A stretch of 64,000 nucleotides of DNA from Rhizobiales bacterium Ga0077525 (GCA_001464835.1 LNDS01000015.1:1-64000); one strand, 5' to 3'. Positions 46,642-55,056 are shown, counted from the stretch's first letter. Program-made: numbers and translations. The notes: a model not told the origin generated them from the sequence alone.

Positions 46642-47413
46642 GATGGCGTTTCCCGAGATAGACTTCGCGCACGCCCGGATCGGCGGCGATCTGCGCCGGC
46701 GAGCCTTCGGTGAACACCGCGCCGCCGACCAGCACGATGATGTGCGTGGCGAAGCGGAACACGACATGCATGTCGTGCTCGATAAACAGCAAGGTGAGAT
46801 CGTTCGACAGGCTGGCGACGACTTCGAAAATGTCGCCGGATTCTTCCTGCGGTACGCCAGCCGCCGGCTCGTCGAGCAGCAGTACTTTCGGCTTGGTCGC
46901 CAAAGCCAATGCAATTTCGAGAAGCCGCTGGCGGCCGTAGGGCAGCTCGCGCGTCGGCTGATAGGCGACGTCGCCGAGCTTGAGCCTGACCAGAATGTCG
47001 TAGGCTTCCTCGATCGCGTCCTTGTTGACGGCGATGTTCTGCCAGAAACGCGGCGAAATCCCGCGCCGCTCGCACACGGCGAGCGTCACCGCTTCGAGCG
47101 GATTGAGATGCGCGAACAAAGAATTGATCTGGAAGGTGCGCGCCAGGCCGAGCTTGACGCGCGCCTGCGGCGAAAGCGCCGTGATGTCCTGGCCGCCGAG
47201 TACGATCTGGCCGCTATTTGGCGCCAGCATGCCGGTCATCAGATTGATGAGCGTGGTCTTGCCGGCGCCGTTCGGCCCGATCAGCGCATAGCGCGCGCCG
47301 ACCGGGAGATTGAGTTCGATGTCGCGCGCCACGACCAGCGAGCCGAACGAGCGCGACAGCCCGCGCGTGCTCAATGCCAAGCCGGCGGACGCGCTGGTGT
47401 CGATGGCGCTCAT
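46634..47413 (-). CDS. livG: Branched-chain amino acid-type ABC ATPase LivG
   Basis: About 259 residues. Walker A GPNGAGKTTLINLMTG, LGLARTFQ (Q-loop side), Walker B LLLDEPAAGVP, and switch region FIEHDMHVVF are visible; the signature helix reads ELPYGRQRLLEIALAL as in LivG proteins. ATG 47413 overlaps the livM stop as ATGA, showing coupling; an ATG 12 bases upstream is an alternative. Confidence 0.92.
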   Translation of the reverse strand: MSAIDTSASAGLALSTRGLSRSFGSLVVARDIELNLPVGARYALIGPNGAGKTTLINLMTGMLAPNSGQIVLGGQDITALSPQARVKLGLARTFQINSLFAHLNPLEAVTLAVCERRGISPRFWQNIAVNKDAIEEAYDILVRLKLGDVAYQPTRELPYGRQRLLEIALALATKPKVLLLDEPAAGVPQEESGDIFEVVASLSNDLTLLFIEHDMHVVFRFATHIIVLVGGAVFTEGSPAQIAADPGVREVYLGKRHHG

Positions 47414-48396
47414 TTGCGCCTCCATCGCGCGACGATGGCGGACAGGCCGCCGAGAATGCCGTTCGGCAGGAACATCACCACCGCGACCAGCAGCACGCCG
47501 ATCCAGAAGTACCAGAATTGCGGCGCGATGCCGGAGAACTGGTCGCGCGCGATCATGAAGATCGCGGCGCCGATCAGGCCGCCATACAGCCGTCCGGCGC
47601 CGCCGAGCACCAACATCACCAGCACGTCGGCGGAGCGCTGGAAGCTGATCGATTCCAACGAGGCGCTGTTGGTGGTCTGCGTCAGCAGCGCGCCGCAAAT
47701 ACCGGCAATGACGGCGGCGATGGTGTAGGCCTTGCGGATATGGGCGCGGCTGTCGGCGCCGATCGCGGGCATCCGGTTCCAGTTCTCGCGGATGCCGCGC
47801 AGCGCCAGCCCGAAGGGCGAATTGATCAGCCGTCTTGCGCAAAGGAAGACGATGAAAAGCACCGCCAGCGAGTAGGCGTATGCGGTCTTGCCATAAAGAT
47901 CGAAGCGGAACAGGCCGAAAATCGGATCGGTGCGCACGCCTTGCAAGCCGTCGCTGCCCCCGGTCAGCCAGTGCGCGCTGTTGGCGACCTCGTGCGCCAG
48001 CAGGCCAAGGCCAAGCGTGATCATGATCAGCGGCAAATGGCGGAAGCGCGAGATGATGAACGACGTCCCATAGCCGAGCAGGCCGGCCAAGGCCGCCGCG
48101 ACCAGCAGGCCGGAGAACGGCTCGCCCCAGACATATTTTGAGAACAGGCCGGCGCTGTAGGCGCCGATGCCGAAGAACGCCGCATGTCCGAGCGACACCA
48201 CGCCGGCGTAGCCGAGGATGATGTCGAGCGACAGCGCGAACAGCGCGGTAATGGCGATCTGGCTGGCCAGCGACAGGTAGTTGGGAAACAGGATGAAGGG
48301 AAGCAGCGTCGCCAGCCAGAAGGCGATCTCCAGCGGATGCCAGCGGGTGCGCGCCAGCAGATAACCTTGGGGGGTGAGCGGTGTCGGGTTGGCCAT
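47410..48396 (-). CDS. livM: Branched-chain amino acid-type ABC permease LivM
   Basis: A 328-residue inner-membrane permease with 8-10 helices. The LivM motif GYAGVVSLGHAAFFGIGAYS and the ATPase-docking RGIRENWNRMPAIG loop are present. It begins two bases before the end of livH and overlaps livG. Forms the membrane channel with LivH. Confidence 0.92.
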   Translation of the reverse strand: MANPTPLTPQGYLLARTRWHPLEIAFWLATLLPFILFPNYLSLASQIAITALFALSLDIILGYAGVVSLGHAAFFGIGAYSAGLFSKYVWGEPFSGLLVAAALAGLLGYGTSFIISRFRHLPLIMITLGLGLLAHEVANSAHWLTGGSDGLQGVRTDPIFGLFRFDLYGKTAYAYSLAVLFIVFLCARRLINSPFGLALRGIRENWNRMPAIGADSRAHIRKAYTIAAVIAGICGALLTQTTNSASLESISFQRSADVLVMLVLGGAGRLYGGLIGAAIFMIARDQFSGIAPQFWYFWIGVLLVAVVMFLPNGILGGLSAIVARWRRK

Positions 48397-48397
48397 G

Positions 48398-49261
48398 TCA
48401 GCGTTTCCCGAACAGGCCGGCCGGCTTCCACATCAGCACCACCACCATCACCAGATAGATGAGGAAGGCGCCAAGCTCGGGCACGTAATATTTGCCGGCA
48501 ATGTCGCTGATGCCGATCAGCATGGCGGCGGCGAACGACCCGGCGATCGAGCCGAGGCCGCCGACCGAGACGACGATCAGCACATAAACGAGGTAGGTGA
48601 AGGAGAAATTCGGATCGAGGCCGACGATCTCGATGGCCAGCGAGCCGCCGAGGCCGGCCAGTCCCGAGCCGAGCGCGAAGGTCGAGGCGAAGGTCCAGTC
48701 GACGTCGATGCCGAGGCCGCGCGCCATGCGCTGGTTATCAACCGAGGCGCGCACCTGCGCGCCGAAGCGGGTGTATTCGAGCCCGATCACCATCGCCAAT
48801 GTCACCAGCAGCGCCACGGCGATCAGGAACAGCCGGTATTTGCCAAGCCCGAGGCCGAAGAAATCGATCGAGCCGCGCAACGCCGCCGGCGTCGCGATCG
48901 GCTGCTGAATGGTGCCGAAGATGTAGGCCGCGACCGAAACCGAAATGAAAGCCAGCCCGATGGTCAGCAGCACCTGGTCGAGATCGCTGGCGCGGTACAG
49001 CCGCCGGTACAGTACCCGTTCCAAAACGACGCTGGTGACCGCGGCGGCGATGAAGGAGACCGGCAATGTCGCCAGAAACGGCCAGCCGAAAATATTGACT
49101 AGCGTCACGGTGACATAGCCGCCGAGCATGGCGAAGGCGCAATGCGCCAGATTGACGAAATTCATCAGGCCGAGCGTCACCGACAGGCCGACCGACAGCA
49201 CGAACAGCAGCATCCCGTAGGCAATACCGTCGAACAGAACACCGAAAATGGGAGGAAGCAT
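48398..49261 (-). CDS. livH: Branched-chain amino acid-type ABC permease LivH
   Basis: A 287-residue permease with about eight helices. GLSVTLGLMNFVNLAHCAFAMLGGY is the LivH signature region (first 20 residues: GLSVTLGLMNFVNLAHCAFA), with DNQRMARGLGIDV as the coupling loop. Located between livK and livM in the standard order. Confidence 0.92.
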   Translation of the reverse strand: MLPPIFGVLFDGIAYGMLLFVLSVGLSVTLGLMNFVNLAHCAFAMLGGYVTVTLVNIFGWPFLATLPVSFIAAAVTSVVLERVLYRRLYRASDLDQVLLTIGLAFISVSVAAYIFGTIQQPIATPAALRGSIDFFGLGLGKYRLFLIAVALLVTLAMVIGLEYTRFGAQVRASVDNQRMARGLGIDVDWTFASTFALGSGLAGLGGSLAIEIVGLDPNFSFTYLVYVLIVVSVGGLGSIAGSFAAAMLIGISDIAGKYYVPELGAFLIYLVMVVVLMWKPAGLFGKR

Positions 49262-49312
49262 GATGAAGTGGGTGCTCTTGTTCAGGTACGGCTGCTAACA
49301 GCCTATCATCTG

Positions 49313-49425
49313 TCATTCGGGGTTCGCACGCAATTGCGTGCGAACCCGGAATCCAGACGTATATCGTGCACAAACTTTTCTGGATTCCGGGTTCGCGGGC
49401 CATGGCGCAAATGCGCCGATGGCCG
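49313..49425. repeat. Palindromic element forming the end of livK
   Basis: A perfect 28-bp palindrome (49320-49347, arms GGGTTCGCACGCAA/TTGCGTGCGAACCC) is followed by a 17-bp inverted repeat: 49340-49356 is the reverse complement of 49380-49396 (CTGGATTCCGGGTTCGC). A further GGCGCA/TGCGCC hairpin follows. The element overlaps the 3' end of livK and supplies its stop codon. It may also act as a transcription-attenuating or mRNA-stabilising structure between livK and livH. Confidence 0.85.
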
Positions 49426-50581
49426 GGTCCTTGACGTTTTCGATCTTGTCGAAATCGACATTGACGATCGCGTCGCCGACCTTCTCGACCTTGCGGATAT
49501 AGACCGTCTGCACGATGTCGCGGGTCGCCGGATCGATCGAGATCGGGCCGCGCGGGCTTTCCCACTTCATGCCCTTGGCGGCTTCGACCAGCGAGTCGCC
49601 GTCGGTCTTGCCGCCGGTCTTCTTCAGCGCTTCGTAGATCAGGTGCATGCCGTCATAGCCGCCGACCGCGAAGAAGTCGGGGTTGCGCTTGAACTCGTCG
49701 TTGAACGCCTTGACGAAGGCCGGGTTGTTCTTGGTCTTGAGGTTGTAGTCGTAGTGCCAGGCGCTGAGGCGGCCGAGCGAGACGTCGCCCATCGCCTTGA
49801 TGGCCTGCTCGTCGACCGCTTCGCCGGTCGACATGATCTTGATCTTGGCCGGGTCCAGGCCGCGTTCGGCGAAAGCCTTGCCGATCGCCGCCGGCTGCGC
49901 GCCGCCCGGCACGAACACGAAGATCGATTCCGGGTTGAGGTCCTTGGCGCGCTGGATGAACGCCGAGAAGTCGGGATTGGCGACCGGCATGCGCACCGAG
50001 CCGATGATCTCGCCGCCCGCCGCCTTGAAGGCGCGCTGGAATGCGGCTTCGGCGTCGATGCCGGGACCGAAGTCGCTGACCATCGTATAGGCCTTCTTGG
50101 CCCCGCCCTTGGTCGCCAGCCAGGTGCCGGCGGTCTCGGAGATCTGCGGCAGCGTCACCGACACGCGCACGATATAGGGCGAGCGCTCGGTGATCACCGC
50201 AGTGGCCGCATTCATGTTGACCATCAGCTTCTTGGCTTCGGTGGCGACGCTGGCGGCCCCTAATGCTTCCGGGGTCAGCGTGAAGCCGGCCAGGATGTCG
50301 ACGTTGTCACGTACGACCAGTTCCTGCGCCAGGCGCTTGGCGACGTCCGGGTTCGGACCGCCGGTGTCCTTGCGGATGATTTCGATCTTCTTGCCGGCGA
50401 CGGTGTCGCCGTGCTGCTTCATGTACAGCTTGATGCCGTTGTCGATCTGCGCCGCGGTGTCGGCGAACTGGCCGGAATAGGCGCTGATGACGCCGATCTT
50501 GACGGTTCCTTGAGCGCTGGCGGCATTCGGCAAAGCGGCCGCCGCGAGCAAAGCAGCGCCGGCAATAAACAGACGGTTCAT
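49313..50581 (-). CDS. livK: Branched-chain amino acid-type ABC substrate-binding protein with repeat-derived tail
   Basis: About 422 residues, a type-1 periplasmic binding protein (Peripla_BP_6). Signal peptide to ASA-QG, then KIGVISAYSGQFADTA and RKDTGGPNPD. ATG 50581 has GGAGG at proper distance; ATG 50587 abuts it. The last ~40 residues (…NPESRKVCARYTSGFRVRTQ) are unlike family C-termini and are encoded by the palindromic element at 49313-49425, so insertion of that element seems to have replaced the original end. The native stop was probably near 49440. The substrate is unknown; the deacetylase and binding-fold neighbours suggest a non-amino-acid ligand is possible. Confidence 0.88.
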   Translation of the reverse strand: MNRLFIAGAALLAAAALPNAASAQGTVKIGVISAYSGQFADTAAQIDNGIKLYMKQHGDTVAGKKIEIIRKDTGGPNPDVAKRLAQELVVRDNVDILAGFTLTPEALGAASVATEAKKLMVNMNAATAVITERSPYIVRVSVTLPQISETAGTWLATKGGAKKAYTMVSDFGPGIDAEAAFQRAFKAAGGEIIGSVRMPVANPDFSAFIQRAKDLNPESIFVFVPGGAQPAAIGKAFAERGLDPAKIKIMSTGEAVDEQAIKAMGDVSLGRLSAWHYDYNLKTKNNPAFVKAFNDEFKRNPDFFAVGGYDGMHLIYEALKKTGGKTDGDSLVEAAKGMKWESPRGPISIDPATRDIVQTVYIRKVEKVGDAIVNVDFDKIENVKDPAIGAFAPWPANPESRKVCARYTSGFRVRTQLRANPE

Positions 50582-50753
50582 GGTCATTCCTCCCCTGCGA
50601 TACCCTTATGTGTATCGTTGGCGGATAGAATGCCCGACCTTGGCCCAGAAGAAAAGCGCTGGAGAGACCCGTCACGCTGAGGTGCGCGCCTTTGGCGCGG
50701 GCGACGGGTTGATGATTGTTGGGATCCCAATGAAAGGCCGGAAACTGGCCCAT

Positions 50754-51623
50754 TTAGCCTAAAGTCAGCGTCGCCCGCTCATACTGGCCACTGCCCATTC
50801 CGCCCTCCGGGAAGATACCGTGGGCAGCGATCCACTCGAAGGACTCCTCATAGGTTTCCTTGGTGTAGGGCTCGAACACCAGCCGTTCGCCCGGCCCCCA
50901 GCGTCGCGTATCCATTTTGGCGTGGAAGCGGTCGGGGAATTCTTGTCTGTAATAATGTGTATAGAGCTCCGGCCGCAGGTCGATGTCGCGTTGTGCCTTG
51001 CGCAGCGCGCGGAAGAACTTGCGCAGGTCTTCCTTGTCGGGGTCGCCATGGATCATGGTGCCGATCATGAAGGTGGCGTCGATCACCTTGCGGAAGCCGA
51101 GCTGCTCGGCGAAATAATACGGCCCGTTGAACAGGTGCACCGCCGGCGCGTCGCCGTCGAACAGATGTTCCATGCGCTTGAACAGCATGCCGGTCTCGTA
51201 GCGCAGGTTGATCTGGTCCGGCTTGAGATAGGACTCCAGCGCCTGCACCGAGGCGTAGTGGCTGCCGGACTGGTAGCCGACCGACACCGGCACGCCGGCG
51301 AGGTCTTCCGGCGTCATGATCTTTGAATCGGCCGGCACGAAAATGCCGGCCGGCGCCACCGAATAGACGTCGGTCATCATGCGGCCGTGGCCGTTCGAGG
51401 CGGCGACATTGACGGTCCAGTGACAGGCGCAGGAGACGCTGGCCTTGCGGCCTTCCTCGAAGGACTGGAACGCGCCTTTCGAGCCCTTGTCGTGCTGTTT
51501 GCCGTCCGTCGAGCGCATCAACTCGCGGAATTCGTAGTCGAGGCCTTCCTTGCGGAAGTAGTCCTTCTCCTCGGCGACCCATTCCTGCAAACGGAAATGC
51601 GGTTCGATGACGAACTTGGCCAT
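50754..51623 (-). CDS. Periplasmic-binding-fold protein without a signal peptide
   Basis: A 289-residue protein with the type-2 binding-protein pattern of NMT1/SsuA-like or dihydroxyphthalate-decarboxylase-like families: EPHFRLQEWVAEEKDYF at the N-terminus, MTPEDLAGVPVSVGYQSGSH (hinge-proximal motif) and YETGMLFKRM. No signal peptide or membrane helix precedes the domain, so it is probably cytosolic. It may be an enzyme or an intracellular binding protein. It lies about 170 bases upstream of livK on the same strand and may be co-expressed. Function not assigned. Confidence 0.7.
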   Translation of the reverse strand: MAKFVIEPHFRLQEWVAEEKDYFRKEGLDYEFRELMRSTDGKQHDKGSKGAFQSFEEGRKASVSCACHWTVNVAASNGHGRMMTDVYSVAPAGIFVPADSKIMTPEDLAGVPVSVGYQSGSHYASVQALESYLKPDQINLRYETGMLFKRMEHLFDGDAPAVHLFNGPYYFAEQLGFRKVIDATFMIGTMIHGDPDKEDLRKFFRALRKAQRDIDLRPELYTHYYRQEFPDRFHAKMDTRRWGPGERLVFEPYTKETYEESFEWIAAHGIFPEGGMGSGQYERATLTLG

Positions 51624-51977
51624 GGCGTTTCTTCCCGGATGTATTTTCGTCGTTCAATCGCAACAACCAGGATCATGCGGCGGCGCGCCGGCTCCGGCAA
51701 CCGGGCATTTTTTCTTTGAATATCCGCTTGATCTTCCTATTCGCCTATGCTTATATCCCTTTCGTTTGGTCCGGCCGGGGGCGTCTTCGCGAGGCGTCTT
51801 GAAGACGGGACTGGATGCGGTGCCTGCGGGCTCAAGGGAAACGCACCCTTGGCTCCCGGGCGGCGCCGGACCCCGCCCGGAGGCAATAGGACCTCCTGCG
51901 AGGAGCTCGCTGATGGTGCGAAGCAGCCTAAGGCGGCTAGCCACCAGAAGCGCGGCCCGGACGCCGTAAGACACCGC

Positions 51978-52065
51978 GATGGAGCGCCGCGGGGCGCAGC
52001 GTCCTTCGCCAGAGGACGCGCGCACCGCAAGGTGCGAGTGATGTGGCGCCACGCGGCGCTCCATC
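51978..52065. ncRNA. Candidate structured RNA with cloverleaf-like fold
   Basis: A perfect 14-bp closing stem (51978-51991 with 52052-52065) encloses three hairpins: CGTCCT/AGGACG (52000-52018), CGCACC-GCAA-GGTGCG with a GNRA-type tetraloop (52021-52036), and GTGGCGCCAC (52043-52052, sharing one base with the closing stem). This makes a four-way junction of 88 bases. It is not a tRNA: no anticodon arm consensus, T-loop sequence or CCA end fits. Strand cannot be decided because the stems are symmetrical; the CCCCGGCA hairpin right after it could be a terminator for plus-strand transcription, though it lacks a T-run. Confidence 0.4.
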
Positions 52066-52218
52066 CCCGGCATTTTGCCGGGGAGCGGAAGAGGGAAGGC
52101 CGGCGTCCCCGCGCCGTTAAAAAACAGGGGCGGCGGAGCGTTGGCTAGCGGGCCTGCCGCGCCGAAGTGCCTTCGCGAAGGCAGGCTGTTTGAAAATTGA
52201 ATCGGGTGTGCACTTAAC

Positions 52219-52300
52219 TGTCATCCCCGCGAAGGCGGGGATCCTGTACGCCGCAGCATGCGTTGGTGGTTACTGGGTCCCCGCCTTCGCGGGGACGACA
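52219..52300. repeat. REP doublet (REPIN-like) beside the amidohydrolase gene
   Basis: Two inverted hairpins: ATCCCCGCGAAGGCGGGGAT (52223-52242) and GTCCCCGCCTTCGCGGGGAC (52277-52296), with outer bases TGTC...CCTGTA and TACTGG...GACA. Same arrangement as 42561-42657. It lies eight bases beyond the amidohydrolase stop codon and may act as its terminator. Confidence 0.87.
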
Positions 52301-52307
52301 ACAGGTT

Positions 52308-53525
52308 CTACTCCGCTGCCGCCATCTTCCCCACCGGCATATCCAGGTTGAACAGCCGCATCGCATTGCCGCCAAGGATATTGCGCTTGGCCGTCTCATC
52401 GAGGAATGGCAGATCGTAGATCGTCGATGGCAAATCGAAATCCCAATGCGGGTAGTCCGACGAATACAGCAACTGCGTGTCGGCCTTGAGCATGCGGAAG
52501 GTCTGCTCCAGCATGCCTAAGTCTTTGATCTCCATCGGCTGCGTCGAGAAATACATGTCGCGCATGTAATCGCTCGGCAGCTTCTTGAGCGCCGGCGCTT
52601 CCGACGAGCGCATCATGTATTCGTTGTCGAAGCGCTGCATCATGAACGGCACCCAGGCCAGGCCGCTTTCGATCCACAACACTTTCAGTTTCGGAAAACG
52701 CTCGGGCAAGCCGTTGGTGATCCAGTTGGCCAGATGCACCATGTTGTAGAACACGAAGCCGAGCGCGTGCACCGAGATGAACTTGTTCATCATGCCGACG
52801 GTCTGGTCGTTCCAGTTATAGCCGGCGTGGAACGCCAGCGGCAGGTTCATCTCCTCCAGCAGCGCATAGGTCTTCATGTAGGAATTGTGATGCACTGGCC
52901 GGTAGCGCGCCGAGGTCACCATGAAGCCGACCACGCCCTTGGTGGCGCCGAATTCCTGCACCATCTTGTACGAGGCGTCCGCGTCGTTGAAGGGCAGATA
53001 GAGCATCGAGCGGATGCGCGGCTCATGCGCCAGCACGCGCTCGCACAGCCAGCGGTTATAGGCGCGCGCCAGGGCGACCTCGACTTCGACCTGCGGATGC
53101 AGACCGAGTTGCAGCATCGGCGTCGGAAACATAATGGCGATGTCGATGCCGATGGCGTCCATCCAGCGCTGCGCCAGATGAATGTCGCGGTGTCTGTCTT
53201 TGGGCGTTTTCTCCAGGCCGCGCACCGAATAGCGCATGACGCGCCCGCCCATGTCCTGATAGCCGACGCCGCCCGGCGACAGCACGCCGGGGCCTTTTGC
53301 GGTCGCCTGCCGCGCGCTGCGCGCCAGTTGCTGGATGACCGGGTCGTCCATGTATTCGAGAATTTCGTCGATCGCCTCGGTCTCGTAGTGATGCGAGTCG
53401 ACATCGACGATCGGGAAGCGGTGATAGCCGCGCTCGGCCGCCTGCTTCGACGCATGGGCGAGCAGCTTGGAGGTGTCGAACTCGGCGACCTCCATCTTGC
53501 GGAAGTCGGAAAGGGGGAGATCCAT
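52308..53525 (-). CDS. Amidohydrolase-2 family metal-dependent hydrolase
   Basis: 405 residues, amidohydrolase_2 type (ACMSD / gamma-resorcylate decarboxylase relatives). Features: PIVDVDSHHYE (altered form of the usual metal-binding D-x-H), FNDADASYKMVQEFGA, MNLPLAFHAGYNW (His), FPKLKVLWIESGLAWVPFMMQR and LLYSSDYPHWDFDLPS (Asp/His near the C-terminus). Probably hydrolyses or decarboxylates an aromatic or cyclic substrate. ATG 53525 begins MDLPLSDF; a longer frame to 53561 lacks a good ribosome site. First in order after a Rieske protein and a small protein on the same strand, likely one operon. Confidence 0.82.
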   Translation of the reverse strand: MDLPLSDFRKMEVAEFDTSKLLAHASKQAAERGYHRFPIVDVDSHHYETEAIDEILEYMDDPVIQQLARSARQATAKGPGVLSPGGVGYQDMGGRVMRYSVRGLEKTPKDRHRDIHLAQRWMDAIGIDIAIMFPTPMLQLGLHPQVEVEVALARAYNRWLCERVLAHEPRIRSMLYLPFNDADASYKMVQEFGATKGVVGFMVTSARYRPVHHNSYMKTYALLEEMNLPLAFHAGYNWNDQTVGMMNKFISVHALGFVFYNMVHLANWITNGLPERFPKLKVLWIESGLAWVPFMMQRFDNEYMMRSSEAPALKKLPSDYMRDMYFSTQPMEIKDLGMLEQTFRMLKADTQLLYSSDYPHWDFDLPSTIYDLPFLDETAKRNILGGNAMRLFNLDMPVGKMAAAE

Positions 53526-53536
53526 TTTACGTTTCC

Positions 53537-53752
53537 TTACCGGCCCGCCCAACTCTGCCACATGCCAAGCTCGAACAGTTGCAGGTTCACCGCCTTCAAC
53601 ATCGCGGTCACGGTGACCATCACTTCGGTGGCGGTGACGCTTTGCTCGGACGGAAACGCGGCAAGCGCGCCATTTTCCTCGACACGCTCGGCGTATTGCT
53701 TGACGGCGCGCACCAGCATGTCCTGTACGTCGGCATCGCTTAGTCTGGTCAT
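53537..53752 (-). CDS. Small helical protein of unknown function
   Basis: A 71-residue, mostly helical protein: MTRLSDADVQDMLVRAVKQY, then a loop (FPSEQSVTAT) and a second helix ending LFELGMWQSWAGR. No Cys or signal peptide. It sits between the Rieske and amidohydrolase genes with gaps of 1 and 11 bases, so it is probably co-translated. ATG 53752 just follows the Rieske stop; ATG 53770 would overlap it. No family recognised. Confidence 0.7.
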   Translation of the reverse strand: MTRLSDADVQDMLVRAVKQYAERVEENGALAAFPSEQSVTATEVMVTVTAMLKAVNLQLFELGMWQSWAGR

Positions 53753-53753
53753 G

Positions 53754-54122
53754 TTAATCTGCGACGACATAGATGTCCTCCCCGCGCCGGACCACCTCGA
53801 AACTCTTCAACTTCAATTTGCGGTCGGCGGCGCATTCGCCGGTCTTCACATCGTATTCGTAGCCGTGCCATGGACAGACGAAATGCATCTCGTCCTTGGA
53901 AAAACGCTGGCCCTGAAAGGTGCGGTCGGCGCCAAGCACGTCCTCGACCTTGTGCATCATCACGCCTTCGCAGGCCGGTCCGCCTTGATGCAGGCAGAGG
54001 TTCTCATAGGCGTAGAACTGGCCGGCCCAATGAAACACGCCGATTTCGGTCGTGCCGGCGCTGACGATGCGGCGGTCGCCGTCGGGAAATTGCGAAAACT
54101 TGGCGACAAAGACATCGGGCAT
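53754..54122 (-). CDS. Rieske [2Fe-2S] ferredoxin-type protein
   Basis: 122 residues. The two cluster-binding boxes are visible: CLHQGG (C-x-H) and CPWHGYEYD (C-x2-H). Size and absence of a catalytic domain indicate a stand-alone ferredoxin that passes electrons to an oxygenase or reductase. ATG 54122 (MPDVFVAKFS) is the family-like start. Grouped with a small protein and an amidohydrolase, it may belong to an aromatic-compound pathway, but no oxygenase is in the window. Confidence 0.88.
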   Translation of the reverse strand: MPDVFVAKFSQFPDGDRRIVSAGTTEIGVFHWAGQFYAYENLCLHQGGPACEGVMMHKVEDVLGADRTFQGQRFSKDEMHFVCPWHGYEYDVKTGECAADRKLKLKSFEVVRRGEDIYVVAD

Positions 54123-54312
54123 GGTGGCGTGTTCCGGCGCGTGAAGGCGGAAAAGTATGACACCGAATGCGGCGGTCCCGCAACGCGCCTGCGCGCGAAC
54201 GGCTCGGAATGCGCAGCCTTCGCAATTGTTGAATTCAGCCTTGCGCGTTTTCGCATTGTACAACGGCGGCAGCTCGCGCATGGTCCGGCCGCAACGAACG
54301 GAAAGACCGCCG

Positions 54313-55056
54313 GTGGACTCCTATCCGATCCTGATCGCCATTGCCGGCGCCTATCTCCTGGCCGGCTTCGTCAAGGGCGTCATCGGGCTCGGCCTGCCGA
54401 CCGTGGCGATCGGCCTGCTCGGCCTTGTCATGTCGCCGGCGCAGGCCGCGGCGATTTTGATCGTGCCGTCGCTGGTCACCAATGCCTGGCAGATGCTCGC
54501 CGGCGGCGGCTTGCTCGCCCTGACGCGGCGGCTGTGGCCGATGCTGCTCGGCATATGCATCGGCACCTATATCGGCGCGGTGCTGCTGCCGCACAGTAGC
54601 GGCGGCCAGGCGACCGTCTGGCTCGGCATCGCGCTCGTCGTCTATGCGGTGCTCGGTCTCTGCAAGGTTCATTTCGCGGTGCGGCCGCGTGACGAAGTCT
54701 GGCTCGGCCTGCTTGTCGGCGTTGCTACCGGCGCGATCACGGTGGCGACCGGCGTTTTCGCCTTGCCCGGCACACCCTATGTCCAGGCACTGCAAATGGA
54801 GCGCGACAGGATGGTGCAGGCCCTCGGCCTGGCCTTCACCGTCTCGACCGTGACGTTGGCGATGGCCCTGTCGCATGCCGGCGAGATGAACATGTCGCTG
54901 CTTTGGCCATCGCTGGTCGGCCTTGCCGTCGCCGCGGCCGGCATGGGGTTGGGGCAACTGGTGCGCGGCGTCATAAAGCCGGAAACTTTCCGCCTGTTCT
55001 TCTTTATCGGCCTGCTGGCGCTCGGCGCGCACCTGGCGTTGCGCGGCCTGCTCTAG
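54313..55056 (+). CDS. TauE/SafE-family membrane permease
   Basis: About 247 residues with 7-8 membrane helices, of the TauE/SafE (DUF81) family of probable anion or sulfur-compound permeases. Typical GFVKGVIGLGLPTVAIGLL and GVATGAITVATGVFALPGTP repeats mark the two halves. GTG 54313 follows GGAAAG; longer upstream frames extend over the promoter. Divergent from the Rieske operon. Substrate unknown. Confidence 0.85.
   Translation: MDSYPILIAIAGAYLLAGFVKGVIGLGLPTVAIGLLGLVMSPAQAAAILIVPSLVTNAWQMLAGGGLLALTRRLWPMLLGICIGTYIGAVLLPHSSGGQATVWLGIALVVYAVLGLCKVHFAVRPRDEVWLGLLVGVATGAITVATGVFALPGTPYVQALQMERDRMVQALGLAFTVSTVTLAMALSHAGEMNMSLLWPSLVGLAVAAAGMGLGQLVRGVIKPETFRLFFFIGLLALGAHLALRGLL

Larger units (their letters stand above)
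51624..52307. other. Gene-free, highly structured GC-rich intergenic block
   Basis: About 680 bases with no gene that I can support. From 51770 to 52200 it is dense in hairpins: CAAGGG/CCCTTG, CCGGGCG/CGCCCGG, CTCCT-GCG-AGGAG (51893-51905), the cloverleaf-like unit at 51978-52065, CCCCGGCA-TTT-TGCCGGGG (52065-52083) and the TGCCTTCGCGAAGGCA palindrome (52168-52183). Overlapping open frames on both strands are low-complexity. A REP doublet closes the region. It looks like a multi-copy intergenic element, but copy number cannot be seen here. Confidence 0.6.

Noticed and set aside
51978..52065. A tRNA gene at the cloverleaf-like fold
   Set aside because: The closing stem is 14 bp, no TTCGA-type T-loop, D-loop or anticodon arm fits, and no CCA end is present.
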